A stretch of DNA of 6,671 bases from Candidatus Nitrosopumilus sp. (GCA_018657375.1 JABHXI010000131.1:1-6671); one strand, 5' to 3'. Positions 1 to 5,677 are shown, counted from the first letter of the stretch. Translations and numbers: made by a program. The notes: generated by a model from the sequence alone, not told the origin.

Positions 1-27
1 GCAATTTTTACACATAAGTGATGAAAT

Positions 28-897
28 ATGAGAATAGTTAGAGTAACAGATGGAACTAGTGAAACATATGGTTTTCTTAAAGACAACAAAATAGCTATAA
101 AAAGTGAAATAACAGAATTAACAGGCGTACCAATCCCTATCAATATCAAAGATTTTTTGTTTGATGGATGGTATAATGAAATAAAAAATAAAACACATGA
201 ATTAGAATACAGAGAAGATATTTCAAAATACAAATTATTAGCACCGATTCCAAATCCAAATAAAATAATCTGTTTAGCATTCAATTACATAGATCACGCT
301 AAAGAGCAAGGATTGCAAGCACCAGATGATCCAGCATTAGTAATGAAACCAAAAACAGCATTAAATCATACAAAATCAGATATCGTATGTCCAGACTTTG
401 TCACACAATTAGATTATGAAATCGAATTAGCCTTGATCATTAGAAAAGATTGTAAAAATATCAGTGTAGAGGATGCAAAAGACATGATATTTGGATATAT
501 GATTTTCAATGACACATCAGCAAGAGATATTCAAAAAACAGATAAACAATTTACCAGAGGAAAAGGATTCGATACATTTGCACCATGCGGACCATGGATT
601 ACAACAGCTGATGAAATAGAAAATCCCCAAAATCTAAAAATGTCAACAAAAGTTAATGGGGAAATAAGACAAAACTCTTCAACAAACAAAATGTTTATTA
701 AAATTCCAGAGATAGTTGCAAAAATTAGTAAAGTGATGACATTAGAAAAAGGAGACATAATTTCAACAGGAACACCAGCAGGTACAATGTTAAACAAACC
801 AAATGCAGTATATCTAAAAGACGGCGATGAAATAGAAATGGAAATAGAAGGCTTAGGAATGTTAAACAATACAATAAGAGTAGTTAAATCAAATTAA
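28..897 (+). CDS. Fumarylacetoacetate hydrolase (FAH) family protein
   Basis: This is a 289-aa cytoplasmic metal-dependent enzyme of the FAH/MhpD superfamily, which hydrolyses, hydrates, isomerises or decarboxylates 2-keto acids. Family signatures run in order. IICLAFNYIDHAKEQG (80-95) carries the His-Glu pair H90/E93 typical of FAHD1-like members. DYEIELALI (129-137) and FNDTSARD (160-167) supply the expected Mg2+/Mn2+ ligands E131, E133 and D162. GKGFDTFAPCGPW (178-190) holds the conserved lysine region, STGTPAG spans 246-252, and a closing GDEIEMEIEGLG spans 266-277. Residues 1-70 form the usual small N-terminal domain. The length is normal and no key residue is missing, so it should be active. 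The substrate cannot be read from sequence; acylpyruvase, oxaloacetate decarboxylase and 2-hydroxyhepta-2,4-diene-1,7-dioate isomerase are all possible. The ATG is preceded by GTGATG, a possible Shine-Dalgarno-like element, and may overlap an upstream gene by ATGA. The stop codon overlaps that of the convergent GNAT gene. Confidence 0.9.
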   Translation: MRIVRVTDGTSETYGFLKDNKIAIKSEITELTGVPIPINIKDFLFDGWYNEIKNKTHELEYREDISKYKLLAPIPNPNKIICLAFNYIDHAKEQGLQAPDDPALVMKPKTALNHTKSDIVCPDFVTQLDYEIELALIIRKDCKNISVEDAKDMIFGYMIFNDTSARDIQKTDKQFTRGKGFDTFAPCGPWITTADEIENPQNLKMSTKVNGEIRQNSSTNKMFIKIPEIVAKISKVMTLEKGDIISTGTPAGTMLNKPNAVYLKDGDEIEMEIEGLGMLNNTIRVVKSN

Positions 898-1673
898 ATC
901 AAAGATTTTCTCATCAAATTGAATGAAATTCTATATTCTAAAGAATCAAATGAAGATAGTTTCTGTTTAGTTAAAATTTGAATTCGCTCATAATTTTTTT
1001 CAATTGCATAATTTTGTAAATAAGAAATAATATCAGATAAAGTTTCAAATGAGCCTGAAAATAGAGTTACAATCAAAGTCTTTTCATCATGTTTATAATC
1101 TGCAACTATGGCAACAGAAATTTGACCATTCAAACTAGATTGAATGATTTTATTTTGAGCACACAAATCCGATAGAATTTTTTCATTAGTTGAAAACCAT
1201 CTCCAGGAATTTACATAATAAGGAAATAGATTAGAAGATACGGATTTTACAAATTCAATTTTATAATGAGAGTTTATTTTAGGAACTAATGAATAAAAGT
1301 GCCATATTTCAGATAGTTCATAATTTAATGAGTTAGCCATGGAAATAGATGGAATATTTTCAGTGTCTATTAACATGTAAGAAAATAATGCGTTAGTTTT
1401 TTTTCCAATTAATTCAGCGTGAGTAACAAGTTTTGAACCAATCTTTTCCCTTCTAAAATTAGGATCAATTCTAATTCCTTCAATCCATATTTGATTTTCA
1501 GAATAAAATGCATGACATATGCCAACTGGAAATTGTTTTTCAAATAAAAACAAATTACCTTCTTCTAACCAAGAAGACCAAACTTTATCAATATAATCCC
1601 CCCAAGAAAATGTGTCCTTACAAAATTTTAGAACTGGAATTTTATCAAAAGAATTTGCTTCTCGAATTTTCAT
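894..1673 (-). CDS. GNAT family N-acetyltransferase with extra C-terminal domain
   Basis: A 259-aa predicted acetyl-CoA-dependent N-acyltransferase. The GNAT domain covers roughly residues 1-130. A β-strand WIEGIRIDP (63-71) leads into RREKIGS (74-80), the pyrophosphate-binding loop of motif A (Q/R-x-x-G-x-G/A, with S at the last position), followed by helix KLVTHAELIG. Motif B is around NIPSISMANSLNYELSEIWHF (106-126), including the asparagine/N-S-L-N-Y segment typical of GNATs. Residues 135-259 form a second α/β region (WRW at 157-159, then SVAIVADY, TLIVTLFSGS and an amphipathic helix). This could be a degenerate second GNAT domain, as in two-domain GNATs; that is inference. I chose the ATG at 1673. 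The frame stays open upstream to 2003, but that extension lies wholly antisense to the Rieske gene and its own codons look non-coding. The substrate is unknown. Confidence 0.8.
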   Translation of the reverse strand: MKIREANSFDKIPVLKFCKDTFSWGDYIDKVWSSWLEEGNLFLFEKQFPVGICHAFYSENQIWIEGIRIDPNFRREKIGSKLVTHAELIGKKTNALFSYMLIDTENIPSISMANSLNYELSEIWHFYSLVPKINSHYKIEFVKSVSSNLFPYYVNSWRWFSTNEKILSDLCAQNKIIQSSLNGQISVAIVADYKHDEKTLIVTLFSGSFETLSDIISYLQNYAIEKNYERIQILTKQKLSSFDSLEYRISFNLMRKSLI

Positions 1674-1680
1674 ATACAAA

Positions 1681-1690
1681 AAAAATATTA
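1681..1690 (+). promoter_or_regulatory. TATA box for the Rieske ferredoxin gene
   Basis: AAAAATATTA is centred about 28 bp upstream of the ATG at 1714, the spacing expected for an archaeal TATA box driving a leaderless mRNA. It also supports that ATG over upstream starts. The assignment rests on position and composition only, in a generally AT-rich spacer. Confidence 0.5.
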
Positions 1691-1700
1691 AGAATGAACA

Positions 1701-1710
1701 AATAAAAATT
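1701..1710 (-). promoter_or_regulatory. Probable TATA box for the divergent GNAT gene
   Basis: Read on the minus strand, AATTTTTATT lies 28-37 bp upstream of the GNAT ATG (1673). Initiation about 26 bp downstream of its centre would leave a leader of only a few nucleotides. It lies between the Rieske TATA box and the Rieske start codon, so the two promoters interleave. Confidence 0.35.
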
Positions 1711-1713
1711 ACC

Positions 1714-2022
1714 ATGGGAAGAATAATTGCAGGAAAAACATCAGACATTACTCCTGGAAAAATGATTAAAGTGTCAATTGATGGCAGAGACATCCTAGTT
1801 GCAAATATTGATGGAGAATATTGTGCTACAGATGATTCATGTACACATTCAGGTTCTAGTTTATCTGAAGGTAAATTAGACGGGTGTACGATTACTTGTG
1901 GATGGCATGCAGCAGAGTTTGATTGTAAAACAGGTAAATTTTTAAAATTTCCAGTAAAGCTCAGAGATTTAACATCGTATGACGTCATAGTTGAATCAGA
2001 CAACGTATTTGTAGAGATGTAA
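1714..2022 (+). CDS. Rieske [2Fe-2S] ferredoxin
   Basis: A 102-aa soluble Rieske-type iron-sulfur protein that should carry one electron at a time between a reductase and an oxygenase or other redox partner in the cytoplasm. The cluster ligands are C43-T-H45 and C62-G-W-H65, a C-x-H...C-x2-H arrangement separated by 16 residues, as in stand-alone BphA3/NirD-like ferredoxins. The second box reads CGWHAAEFD instead of the commoner CPWHG-AEFD. GEYCATDDSCTHSG precedes the first box and CKTGKFLKFP follows the second, both in the normal family layout. There is no signal peptide or membrane anchor, which argues against a cytochrome bc1/b6f Rieske subunit. The frame remains open back to a GTG at 1612, but that extension overlaps the divergent GNAT gene; the ATG at 1714 fits the family length and the TATA box. 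The redox partner is not visible nearby. Confidence 0.9.
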   Translation: MGRIIAGKTSDITPGKMIKVSIDGRDILVANIDGEYCATDDSCTHSGSSLSEGKLDGCTITCGWHAAEFDCKTGKFLKFPVKLRDLTSYDVIVESDNVFVEM

Positions 2023-2030
2023 CTATATAC
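2023..2030 (+). promoter_or_regulatory. TATA box for the UPF0147 gene
   Basis: CTATATAC begins one base after the Rieske stop codon and lies 29-36 bp upstream of the ATG at 2059. This predicts transcription starting about 6 nt before the start codon. UPF0147 can therefore be transcribed independently of the Rieske gene. Confidence 0.55.
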
Positions 2031-2058
2031 GGCTAATTTTTAACAAAATGTGTAAAAA

Positions 2059-2328
2059 ATGGTAGACGAGACTCAAAATAAACAGGCAATGAAAGAAGCT
2101 ATCGATACACTAAATCTGATTGTATCTACAAACTCCACTCCAAAAACGGTTAAAAAATCAATTACAGATCTTGTTACAGAGTTAGTAAAAGAAGAAGATG
2201 CATTAGCAGTAAGAGCTGCAAATGCAGTTAGCCTACTTGACGATATTACACAAGATGCAAACATGCCATCATATGTAAGAACCCAGTTATGGCAAGCAGT
2301 GTCAAAATTAGAAAGCATAAGAGAATAA
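2059..2328 (+). CDS. UPF0147 family protein
   Basis: An 89-aa protein matching the archaeal family UPF0147, recognised from the characteristic core VRAANAVSLLDD (51-62) followed by ITQDANMPSYVRTQLW (63-78) and the closing VSKLESI. The N-terminal half has the family's TPKTVKKSI (27-35) segment. The composition predicts an all-helical, HEAT-like small cytoplasmic protein; no catalytic residues are recognisable and the biochemical role is not established. The length is typical of the family (about 85-95 aa). Its own TATA box lies 29-36 bp upstream. The methyltransferase gene starts 25 bp downstream on the same strand with no obvious terminator between them, so the two may be co-transcribed. A full-length antisense frame is a shadow of this gene. 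Confidence 0.92.
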   Translation: MVDETQNKQAMKEAIDTLNLIVSTNSTPKTVKKSITDLVTELVKEEDALAVRAANAVSLLDDITQDANMPSYVRTQLWQAVSKLESIRE

Positions 2329-2353
2329 ATTCTTGCTTAAAATATCATAATTA

Positions 2354-3112
2354 ATGAAAATTGAAGAATATTTACAAACACTGCCAAAAAATTTACTTAG
2401 TGGCGAGGATGTTCAATTACCTGAAAAAACACTTAAAGAAATTTTCAAATTTTCAAATTTAGGAAAAAACGACATATTTTTTCATCTAGGATGTAACAAT
2501 GAAAAGGGGATAGAGATTGCAATTAATGAATTTAAAGTTAAAAAAGCCATAGGGATAGATAACAACTTAGAAAAAATTCAAAATGCACAAAAAAACATTA
2601 AAGAAAAAAATATCGATGTAAAATTAATTCATCAGAATATAGAGGAATCAGATATTTCAGATGCAACTGTAATTTTATTTTGGTTCACAGATGAGAAAAC
2701 CATAAAGAGTATGGTTAAAAAATTTAATAAATTAAAACCAGAAACAAAAATAATTACAATATGGGGACCACTGCCAAATTATCTTCCAGACAAAGTTAAT
2801 TTTCCATACATCATCAACAAAGTACCATTCAAAAAAGCAGAGAGCGTACAAGAGCAATTATTATCTGTTTTTGGCGTAAAATGTGTAGATTTTGTTACTG
2901 CATGGGAATTTGCAGAAAGATATACAAAATCAATTTCAAGTTCAGAAGTTAAAAATGATAGATTTCTAACAATCATACAGACATTAACTATTTGGATCAA
3001 CGCAAAGGAATTAGGTGTGGTGTGTACAGAAGAAATTCCAGAATCAATTAAAACATACATCAGCATCATGAAAATGCATTTTGATATTGATTTTGAACAT
3101 TTGTTAAAATAA
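2354..3112 (+). CDS. Class I SAM-dependent methyltransferase, DOT1-like fold, with C-terminal extension
   Basis: A 252-aa predicted cytoplasmic methyltransferase. Motif I is IFFHLGCNNEKG (41-52), which replaces the usual D-L-G-x-G-x-G with H-L-G-C-N-N-E-K-G. Motif II is KAIGIDNN (64-71), where D69 would bind the ribose of S-adenosylmethionine. Motif IV is the segment SDATVILFWFTDE (102-114), where the FWF sequence replaces the YLLP-like stretch of bacterial DOT1-fold members. Then come LKPETKIITIWGP (127-139) and the LPD box. The N-terminal segment (PEKTLKEIFKFSNLGKND) resembles the P-x-x-V/L-x-x-M-L entry helix of these enzymes. Residues 165-252 form a mainly helical extension (WEFAERYTKS; LTIWINAKELG; EIPESIKTYISI) that I do not recognise. 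The altered motif I leaves activity uncertain. No Shine-Dalgarno precedes the ATG. The gene probably follows UPF0147 in one transcript, or starts from a weak TATA overlapping that gene's end. Confidence 0.72.
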   Translation: MKIEEYLQTLPKNLLSGEDVQLPEKTLKEIFKFSNLGKNDIFFHLGCNNEKGIEIAINEFKVKKAIGIDNNLEKIQNAQKNIKEKNIDVKLIHQNIEESDISDATVILFWFTDEKTIKSMVKKFNKLKPETKIITIWGPLPNYLPDKVNFPYIINKVPFKKAESVQEQLLSVFGVKCVDFVTAWEFAERYTKSISSSEVKNDRFLTIIQTLTIWINAKELGVVCTEEIPESIKTYISIMKMHFDIDFEHLLK

Positions 3113-3122
3113 TAGGTGTAAG

Positions 3123-3134
3123 CCTTTTATTTTG
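3123..3134 (+). promoter_or_regulatory. TATA box for the 115-aa gene
   Basis: CCTTTTATTTTG is centred about 26 bp upstream of the ATG at 3153, matching a leaderless start. Its T-runs may also serve as the terminator of the methyltransferase gene that ends at 3112. Confidence 0.4.
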
Positions 3135-3152
3135 TATATCCATAAAAAAATT

Positions 3153-3500
3153 ATGGAGAGTAAACTAAACATCAATGTTTCTGCAGTAGATTATGATAAA
3201 ACAAGTAAAGCATTAACACAACAACTCATACTTTTAGAAGAAATGGTCCACGGGAAAGATGATTTTGTTATGACAGATTCAGAATTTGCATTTGGTTGGC
3301 ATTTTTTTGTATTAAGTGTAAATAGAACATTAATACAAAAATTAGAATCAATAATGGGTGCAGACTTTCAAAAATTAAAGGGAAGAGGAACAGATAAAAA
3401 ATTTCTTACGTGGTTAACAAAAAATGTTGAAAATAAATCTCCCAGATTTAAAGTTGCCATTAAAGAAGAAATGGAATCAAGTAAATTCGGAATATTTTAA
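3153..3500 (+). CDS. Conserved-looking hypothetical protein, 115 aa
   Basis: I do not recognise this protein. It appears soluble, with no signal peptide or membrane segment. Residues 12-35 (DYDKTSKALTQQLILLEEMV) should form a long amphipathic helix. A second helical stretch covers AFGWHFFVLSVNRTLIQKLESIM (46-68), rich in aromatics around W49-H50-F51-F52. A basic C-terminal half contains KLKGRGTDKKFLTWLTKN (74-91) and ends in KFGIF. The start is set at ATG 3153; the frame is open seven codons further to a TTG at 3132, but the TATA box at 3123-3134 would overlap that start. The aromatic GWHFF core with flanking charged helices suggests a real, selected protein. Codon use and AT content match neighbouring genes. 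It converges on tRNA-His with a 9 bp gap, and no + strand T-run lies in that gap. Confidence 0.7.
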   Translation: MESKLNINVSAVDYDKTSKALTQQLILLEEMVHGKDDFVMTDSEFAFGWHFFVLSVNRTLIQKLESIMGADFQKLKGRGTDKKFLTWLTKNVENKSPRFKVAIKEEMESSKFGIF

Positions 3501-3508
3501 AAATAAAG
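3498..3508 (-). terminator. Oligo-T terminator of tRNA-His
   Basis: On the minus strand the tRNA 3' end is followed within a few bases by CTTTATTTTTA, a T-rich tract typical of intrinsic archaeal termination. It overlaps the stop codon of the convergent 115-aa gene. Confidence 0.55.
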
Positions 3509-3509
3509 A

Positions 3510-3582
3510 GGCCCTCGAGGGGAATCGAACTCCTGTCCGAGGATCCACAACCCTCTATACTAACCACTGTACTACGAGGGCC
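3510..3582 (-). tRNA. trnH: tRNA-His (anticodon GTG)
   Basis: A 73-nt tRNA without intron or encoded CCA. The 7-bp acceptor stem GCCCTCG/CGAGGGC is preceded by an encoded G-1 (3582) facing discriminator C73 (3510), the identity pair of tRNA-His. The D arm is GTAC/GTAT with loop AGTGGTTA. The anticodon stem GAGGG/TCCTC closes the loop TTGTGGA, giving GTG at positions 34-36. The variable loop is GGAC. The T arm is AGGAG-TTCGATT-CCCCT, with a single A52·C62 mismatch in the T stem and all other pairs intact. A 12-bp palindrome, AAGAAATTTCTT, sits 6 nt upstream of G-1. Translation through this gene produces spurious frames on the + strand. Confidence 0.96.
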
Positions 3583-3611
3583 ACAAAGAAGAAATTTCTT
3601 TATCCAGTAAT

Positions 3612-3624
3612 AATCTTTAAGATT
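3612..3624 (-). promoter_or_regulatory. Possible tRNA-His promoter element
   Basis: On the minus strand AATCTTAAAGATT is an inverted repeat (6-bp arms around one base) containing the TATA-like core CTTAAAG. It is centred about 36 bp upstream of the tRNA 5' end. That would place the transcription start about 10 nt before the mature tRNA, leaving a short leader for RNase P to remove. Confidence 0.3.
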
Positions 3625-3658
3625 CAATGATAAAAATAGAAAAATAATTGAAAACAAT

Positions 3659-3679
3659 TAGTCATAAAATAGTCATAAA
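3659..3679. repeat. Tandem direct repeat TAGTCATAAA, 11-bp period
   Basis: Two perfect 10-bp copies (3659-3668 and 3670-3679) are separated by one A, so they recur on the same DNA face. They end about 32 bp upstream of the corA TATA box, a plausible place for a regulator. The other flanking gene is tRNA-His, 77 bp away. The regulatory role is inference. Confidence 0.5.
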
Positions 3680-3711
3680 GCAAAATTATTTAAAAAAACA
3701 GTAACCGATCG

Positions 3712-3721
3712 CTTTAAATTT
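3712..3721 (+). promoter_or_regulatory. TATA box for corA
   Basis: CTTTAAATTT is centred about 30 bp before the ATG at 3746 and is preceded by the purine/GC-containing ACCGATCG, where a TFB-recognition element would lie. The predicted leader is about 4 nt or absent. Confidence 0.6.
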
Positions 3722-3745
3722 GCACATTCAGGGTTATGTTTCACC

Positions 3746-4768
3746 ATGGGACAAGGATTTTTCACCAATAGATTACGTTCAAGTAAAAAATCTCAAGAAA
3801 CACCTATTGAAAGAAAAATTGAAAATATACAAGGTAATGGATTTGTATGGACAGATTTACAAAATCCAGATAGAGATGATGTTGAAAAATTAGCTAAAAA
3901 ATACAATTTCAATGAATTAAACATAGAGGACTGTATGACAAAATTTGAACTTCCAAAACTAGATAGTTATGATGATCATTTCTTTGTAATTTTACATTTT
4001 CCACCACTTGCACAAAAAATTGGAATATCAAAAAATAGTCAATTATCCATATTCATCGGAAAAGGATTTCTAGTTACAGTTCATCAGGGAGATCTAAAAC
4101 CATTTGTAGAATTAGTAGATATATGTAAATCGGGTTTAGACCAAGAAATAAAAAACAAATTATTAAAAGAATCATCAGGCGATTTACTTCACGAAATTAT
4201 AGATGCACTGGTAGATGATCTTCTACACATATCAAGAAAAATTATTGCAAATTTAGATGAAATGGAAGACAATGTATTTGATGAGTCAAAACCAGTTGCC
4301 AGAAGTATCGCGTTACTTAGAAGAGAAATTAACAGATTAAGAAGAATATCAGTGCCATTGAAGAGATTTGTATTAGAAATTGCAAAAAATGTTAAAAGAT
4401 TTTCAGATAATTCAGATGATGAGCTTGCATTGTATTTTGACGATGTAATTGATCACATTGACAAAGTAATTGAGACATTAGAGGAATCAAGGGAAACTAT
4501 GGAAATTTACAAAGATACAGATTTTGTGTTAAGTAATGAAAAAACAAACAAGGTATTAGCTGTTCTAACTATGATCTTTACATTAGCTATTCCATCAACA
4601 GTGATCGGGACATTTTATGGAATGAATGTAAATCTACCAGGAGGGATCGGAGATAATGCGGTGATCTTAGGTCCATTTACGACATTTGTAGTCATAATTC
4701 TAGCATCTGCAATACCGGCAATTATCATGTTTATGTATTTCAAAAAATTGGGTTGGATTAACAGCTAG
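3746..4768 (+). CDS. corA: CorA family magnesium/divalent cation channel
   Basis: A 340-aa inner-membrane channel of the CorA (2-TM-GxN) family, which takes up Mg2+ (in some members Co2+, Ni2+ or Zn2+) down the membrane potential as a homopentamer. The N-terminal α/β cytoplasmic domain covers about 30-150 (FVWTDLQNPDRDDVEKLA, then HFFVILHFPPL and LVTVHQGDLKPF). Long helices follow (about 150-265, with RREINRLRRISVPLKRF), forming the funnel stalk. TM1 is about 267-290 and ends in the signature YGMNVNLPG (291-299, GMN at 292-294). The periplasmic loop is NLPGGIGDNA. TM2 is about 309-331, followed by the basic tail KKLGW. Length and topology are normal and no key residue is missing. A first stop TAG is followed directly by TAA. 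An own TATA box lies upstream, with a phased direct repeat beyond it. Ion specificity cannot be read from the sequence. Confidence 0.95.
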   Translation: MGQGFFTNRLRSSKKSQETPIERKIENIQGNGFVWTDLQNPDRDDVEKLAKKYNFNELNIEDCMTKFELPKLDSYDDHFFVILHFPPLAQKIGISKNSQLSIFIGKGFLVTVHQGDLKPFVELVDICKSGLDQEIKNKLLKESSGDLLHEIIDALVDDLLHISRKIIANLDEMEDNVFDESKPVARSIALLRREINRLRRISVPLKRFVLEIAKNVKRFSDNSDDELALYFDDVIDHIDKVIETLEESRETMEIYKDTDFVLSNEKTNKVLAVLTMIFTLAIPSTVIGTFYGMNVNLPGGIGDNAVILGPFTTFVVIILASAIPAIIMFMYFKKLGWINS

Positions 4769-4778
4769 TAAATAATTT

Positions 4779-5555
4779 CTAAATTTTTTCATGTAAATTC
4801 ACTTTAATTTTGGTTAAGGAACGGCTCAGATCATCAGGAATTATAATTAGAAGACCAGATTCTTGATCAATATTTTTACAAACTCCACTAAAACTATGAT
4901 AATTTTTACCAAAGCAACCATCATCAGTATAGAAATTAAATGTGTCAGAAGTTAGATAATTTTCAAATTGTTTCTTTGAATCTATAAAATAAACATCTAG
5001 TGAAGAACTTTTGTCATCAATAGAAATAGAATATTCATAAGTAGTTGTATTCTTGTCTGTACATATAGGAATAAACTGTACATAAAATTTAGATACAGTT
5101 GAATTCATAGATTTTATGTTAGGAAAAATTGAAACATAAGGATCATCGTTTAACTCACTACCTTGAATTAATTCAATTTGAGTTCTAAGCGTATCAATTG
5201 CATATCTATACAACATGGGTTTCCAACTTGAATTACAATCACTAAACTGATGTTTTAATTCCACATAACCACGATTATCCTGATATTGTAAATGATTGGA
5301 ATTATAGTTATCAAAATTAGAAACATTAGAAAAATCTGTTGAGTAAGTATAATTTGAAAAATTTGGATTAGACCAAACAGTTGTTACATCAAATAAAATA
5401 TTGACAGGATAACTATCCCATTCTTCTTGAAAATGGACATAGATAGAATATTTGTTAATGTCTTGATCATACGTAAAAAGTAAATGACCAAAAAACATGT
5501 TACTGAAAATTAGAATAAATGCGACAGCGGGCAATATGAAAAATATTTTTCTCAC
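4779..5555 (-). CDS. Membrane-anchored or secreted protein of unknown function, 258 aa
   Basis: I do not recognise this protein. The N-terminus MRKIFFILPAVAFILIFSNMFFG (1-23) is a basic start followed by a hydrophobic span, an uncleaved anchor or signal peptide; no lipobox cysteine follows it. The rest is rich in Asn, Ser, Thr, Tyr and aromatic residues, as is usual for thaumarchaeal surface proteins. It holds six N-x-S/T sequons (N65, N68, N77, N108, N151, N169) and exactly four cysteines (C107, C165, C214, C226) that could form two disulfides outside the cell. The start codon is GTG at 5555. No in-frame ATG lies upstream before the stop at 5580-5582, and a TATA box sits 27 bp upstream. It diverges from the TGRGTG protein gene and converges on corA, with no operon partner. 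It could be a cell-surface or substrate-binding accessory protein, but nothing specific supports that. Confidence 0.72.
   Translation of the reverse strand: MRKIFFILPAVAFILIFSNMFFGHLLFTYDQDINKYSIYVHFQEEWDSYPVNILFDVTTVWSNPNFSNYTYSTDFSNVSNFDNYNSNHLQYQDNRGYVELKHQFSDCNSSWKPMLYRYAIDTLRTQIELIQGSELNDDPYVSIFPNIKSMNSTVSKFYVQFIPICTDKNTTTYEYSISIDDKSSSLDVYFIDSKKQFENYLTSDTFNFYTDDGCFGKNYHSFSGVCKNIDQESGLLIIIPDDLSRSLTKIKVNLHEKI
4784..4789 (+). terminator. Probable corA oligo-T terminator
   Basis: A T6 run lies 16 bp after the corA stop, inside the last codons of the convergent gene. It is the first T tract available to corA transcription in a 10-bp convergent gap. Confidence 0.4.
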
Positions 5556-5578
5556 AACAATATCAAAAATAAGGGGTG

Positions 5579-5586
5579 TTTATACC
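5579..5586 (-). promoter_or_regulatory. TATA box for the 258-aa surface protein gene
   Basis: On the minus strand GGTATAAA is centred about 27 bp upstream of the GTG at 5555, which fits a leaderless transcript starting at the G. This is the main reason for accepting GTG as the start. Confidence 0.5.
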
Positions 5587-5677
5587 AATAATGATTCAAA
5601 AAATAGATAAATTTCAATAGTATCATAAAAAATTAGAATTAGGATAGTTTGTTTTTATAAAAAAATTATATACCTAT

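Noticed and set aside
18..24. GTGATGA as a C box of a C/D guide RNA
   Set aside because: No D box (CTGA) follows at a suitable distance. It more likely serves as a Shine-Dalgarno-like element for the FAH start.
531..869. 112-aa frame antisense to the FAH gene
   Set aside because: It lies inside a strongly conserved coding region and has no recognisable domain or promoter.
1674..2003. 110-residue N-terminal extension of the GNAT gene
   Set aside because: It is entirely antisense to the Rieske ferredoxin, has no GNAT similarity, and the ATG at 1673 gives a normal protein start.
28..2022. FAH enzyme plus Rieske protein as an aromatic-degradation cluster
   Set aside because: They are in separate units with an unrelated GNAT gene between them, and no ring-hydroxylating oxygenase, reductase or dioxygenase is present.
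2073..2318. 81-aa frame antisense to UPF0147
   Set aside because: It mirrors a well-conserved gene almost end to end and is Cys/Ser/Phe-rich, as expected of an antisense shadow.
3132..3152. TTG start seven codons upstream of the 115-aa protein
   Set aside because: TTG is a weaker start than the in-frame ATG at 3153, and it lies inside the TATA box predicted for that ATG.
3424..3630. 68-aa + strand frame containing EGNRTPVRGSTTLY-like sequence
   Set aside because: It is the complement of tRNA-His translated as protein, a well-known spurious annotation. The minus-strand frame at 3460-3657 has the same cause.
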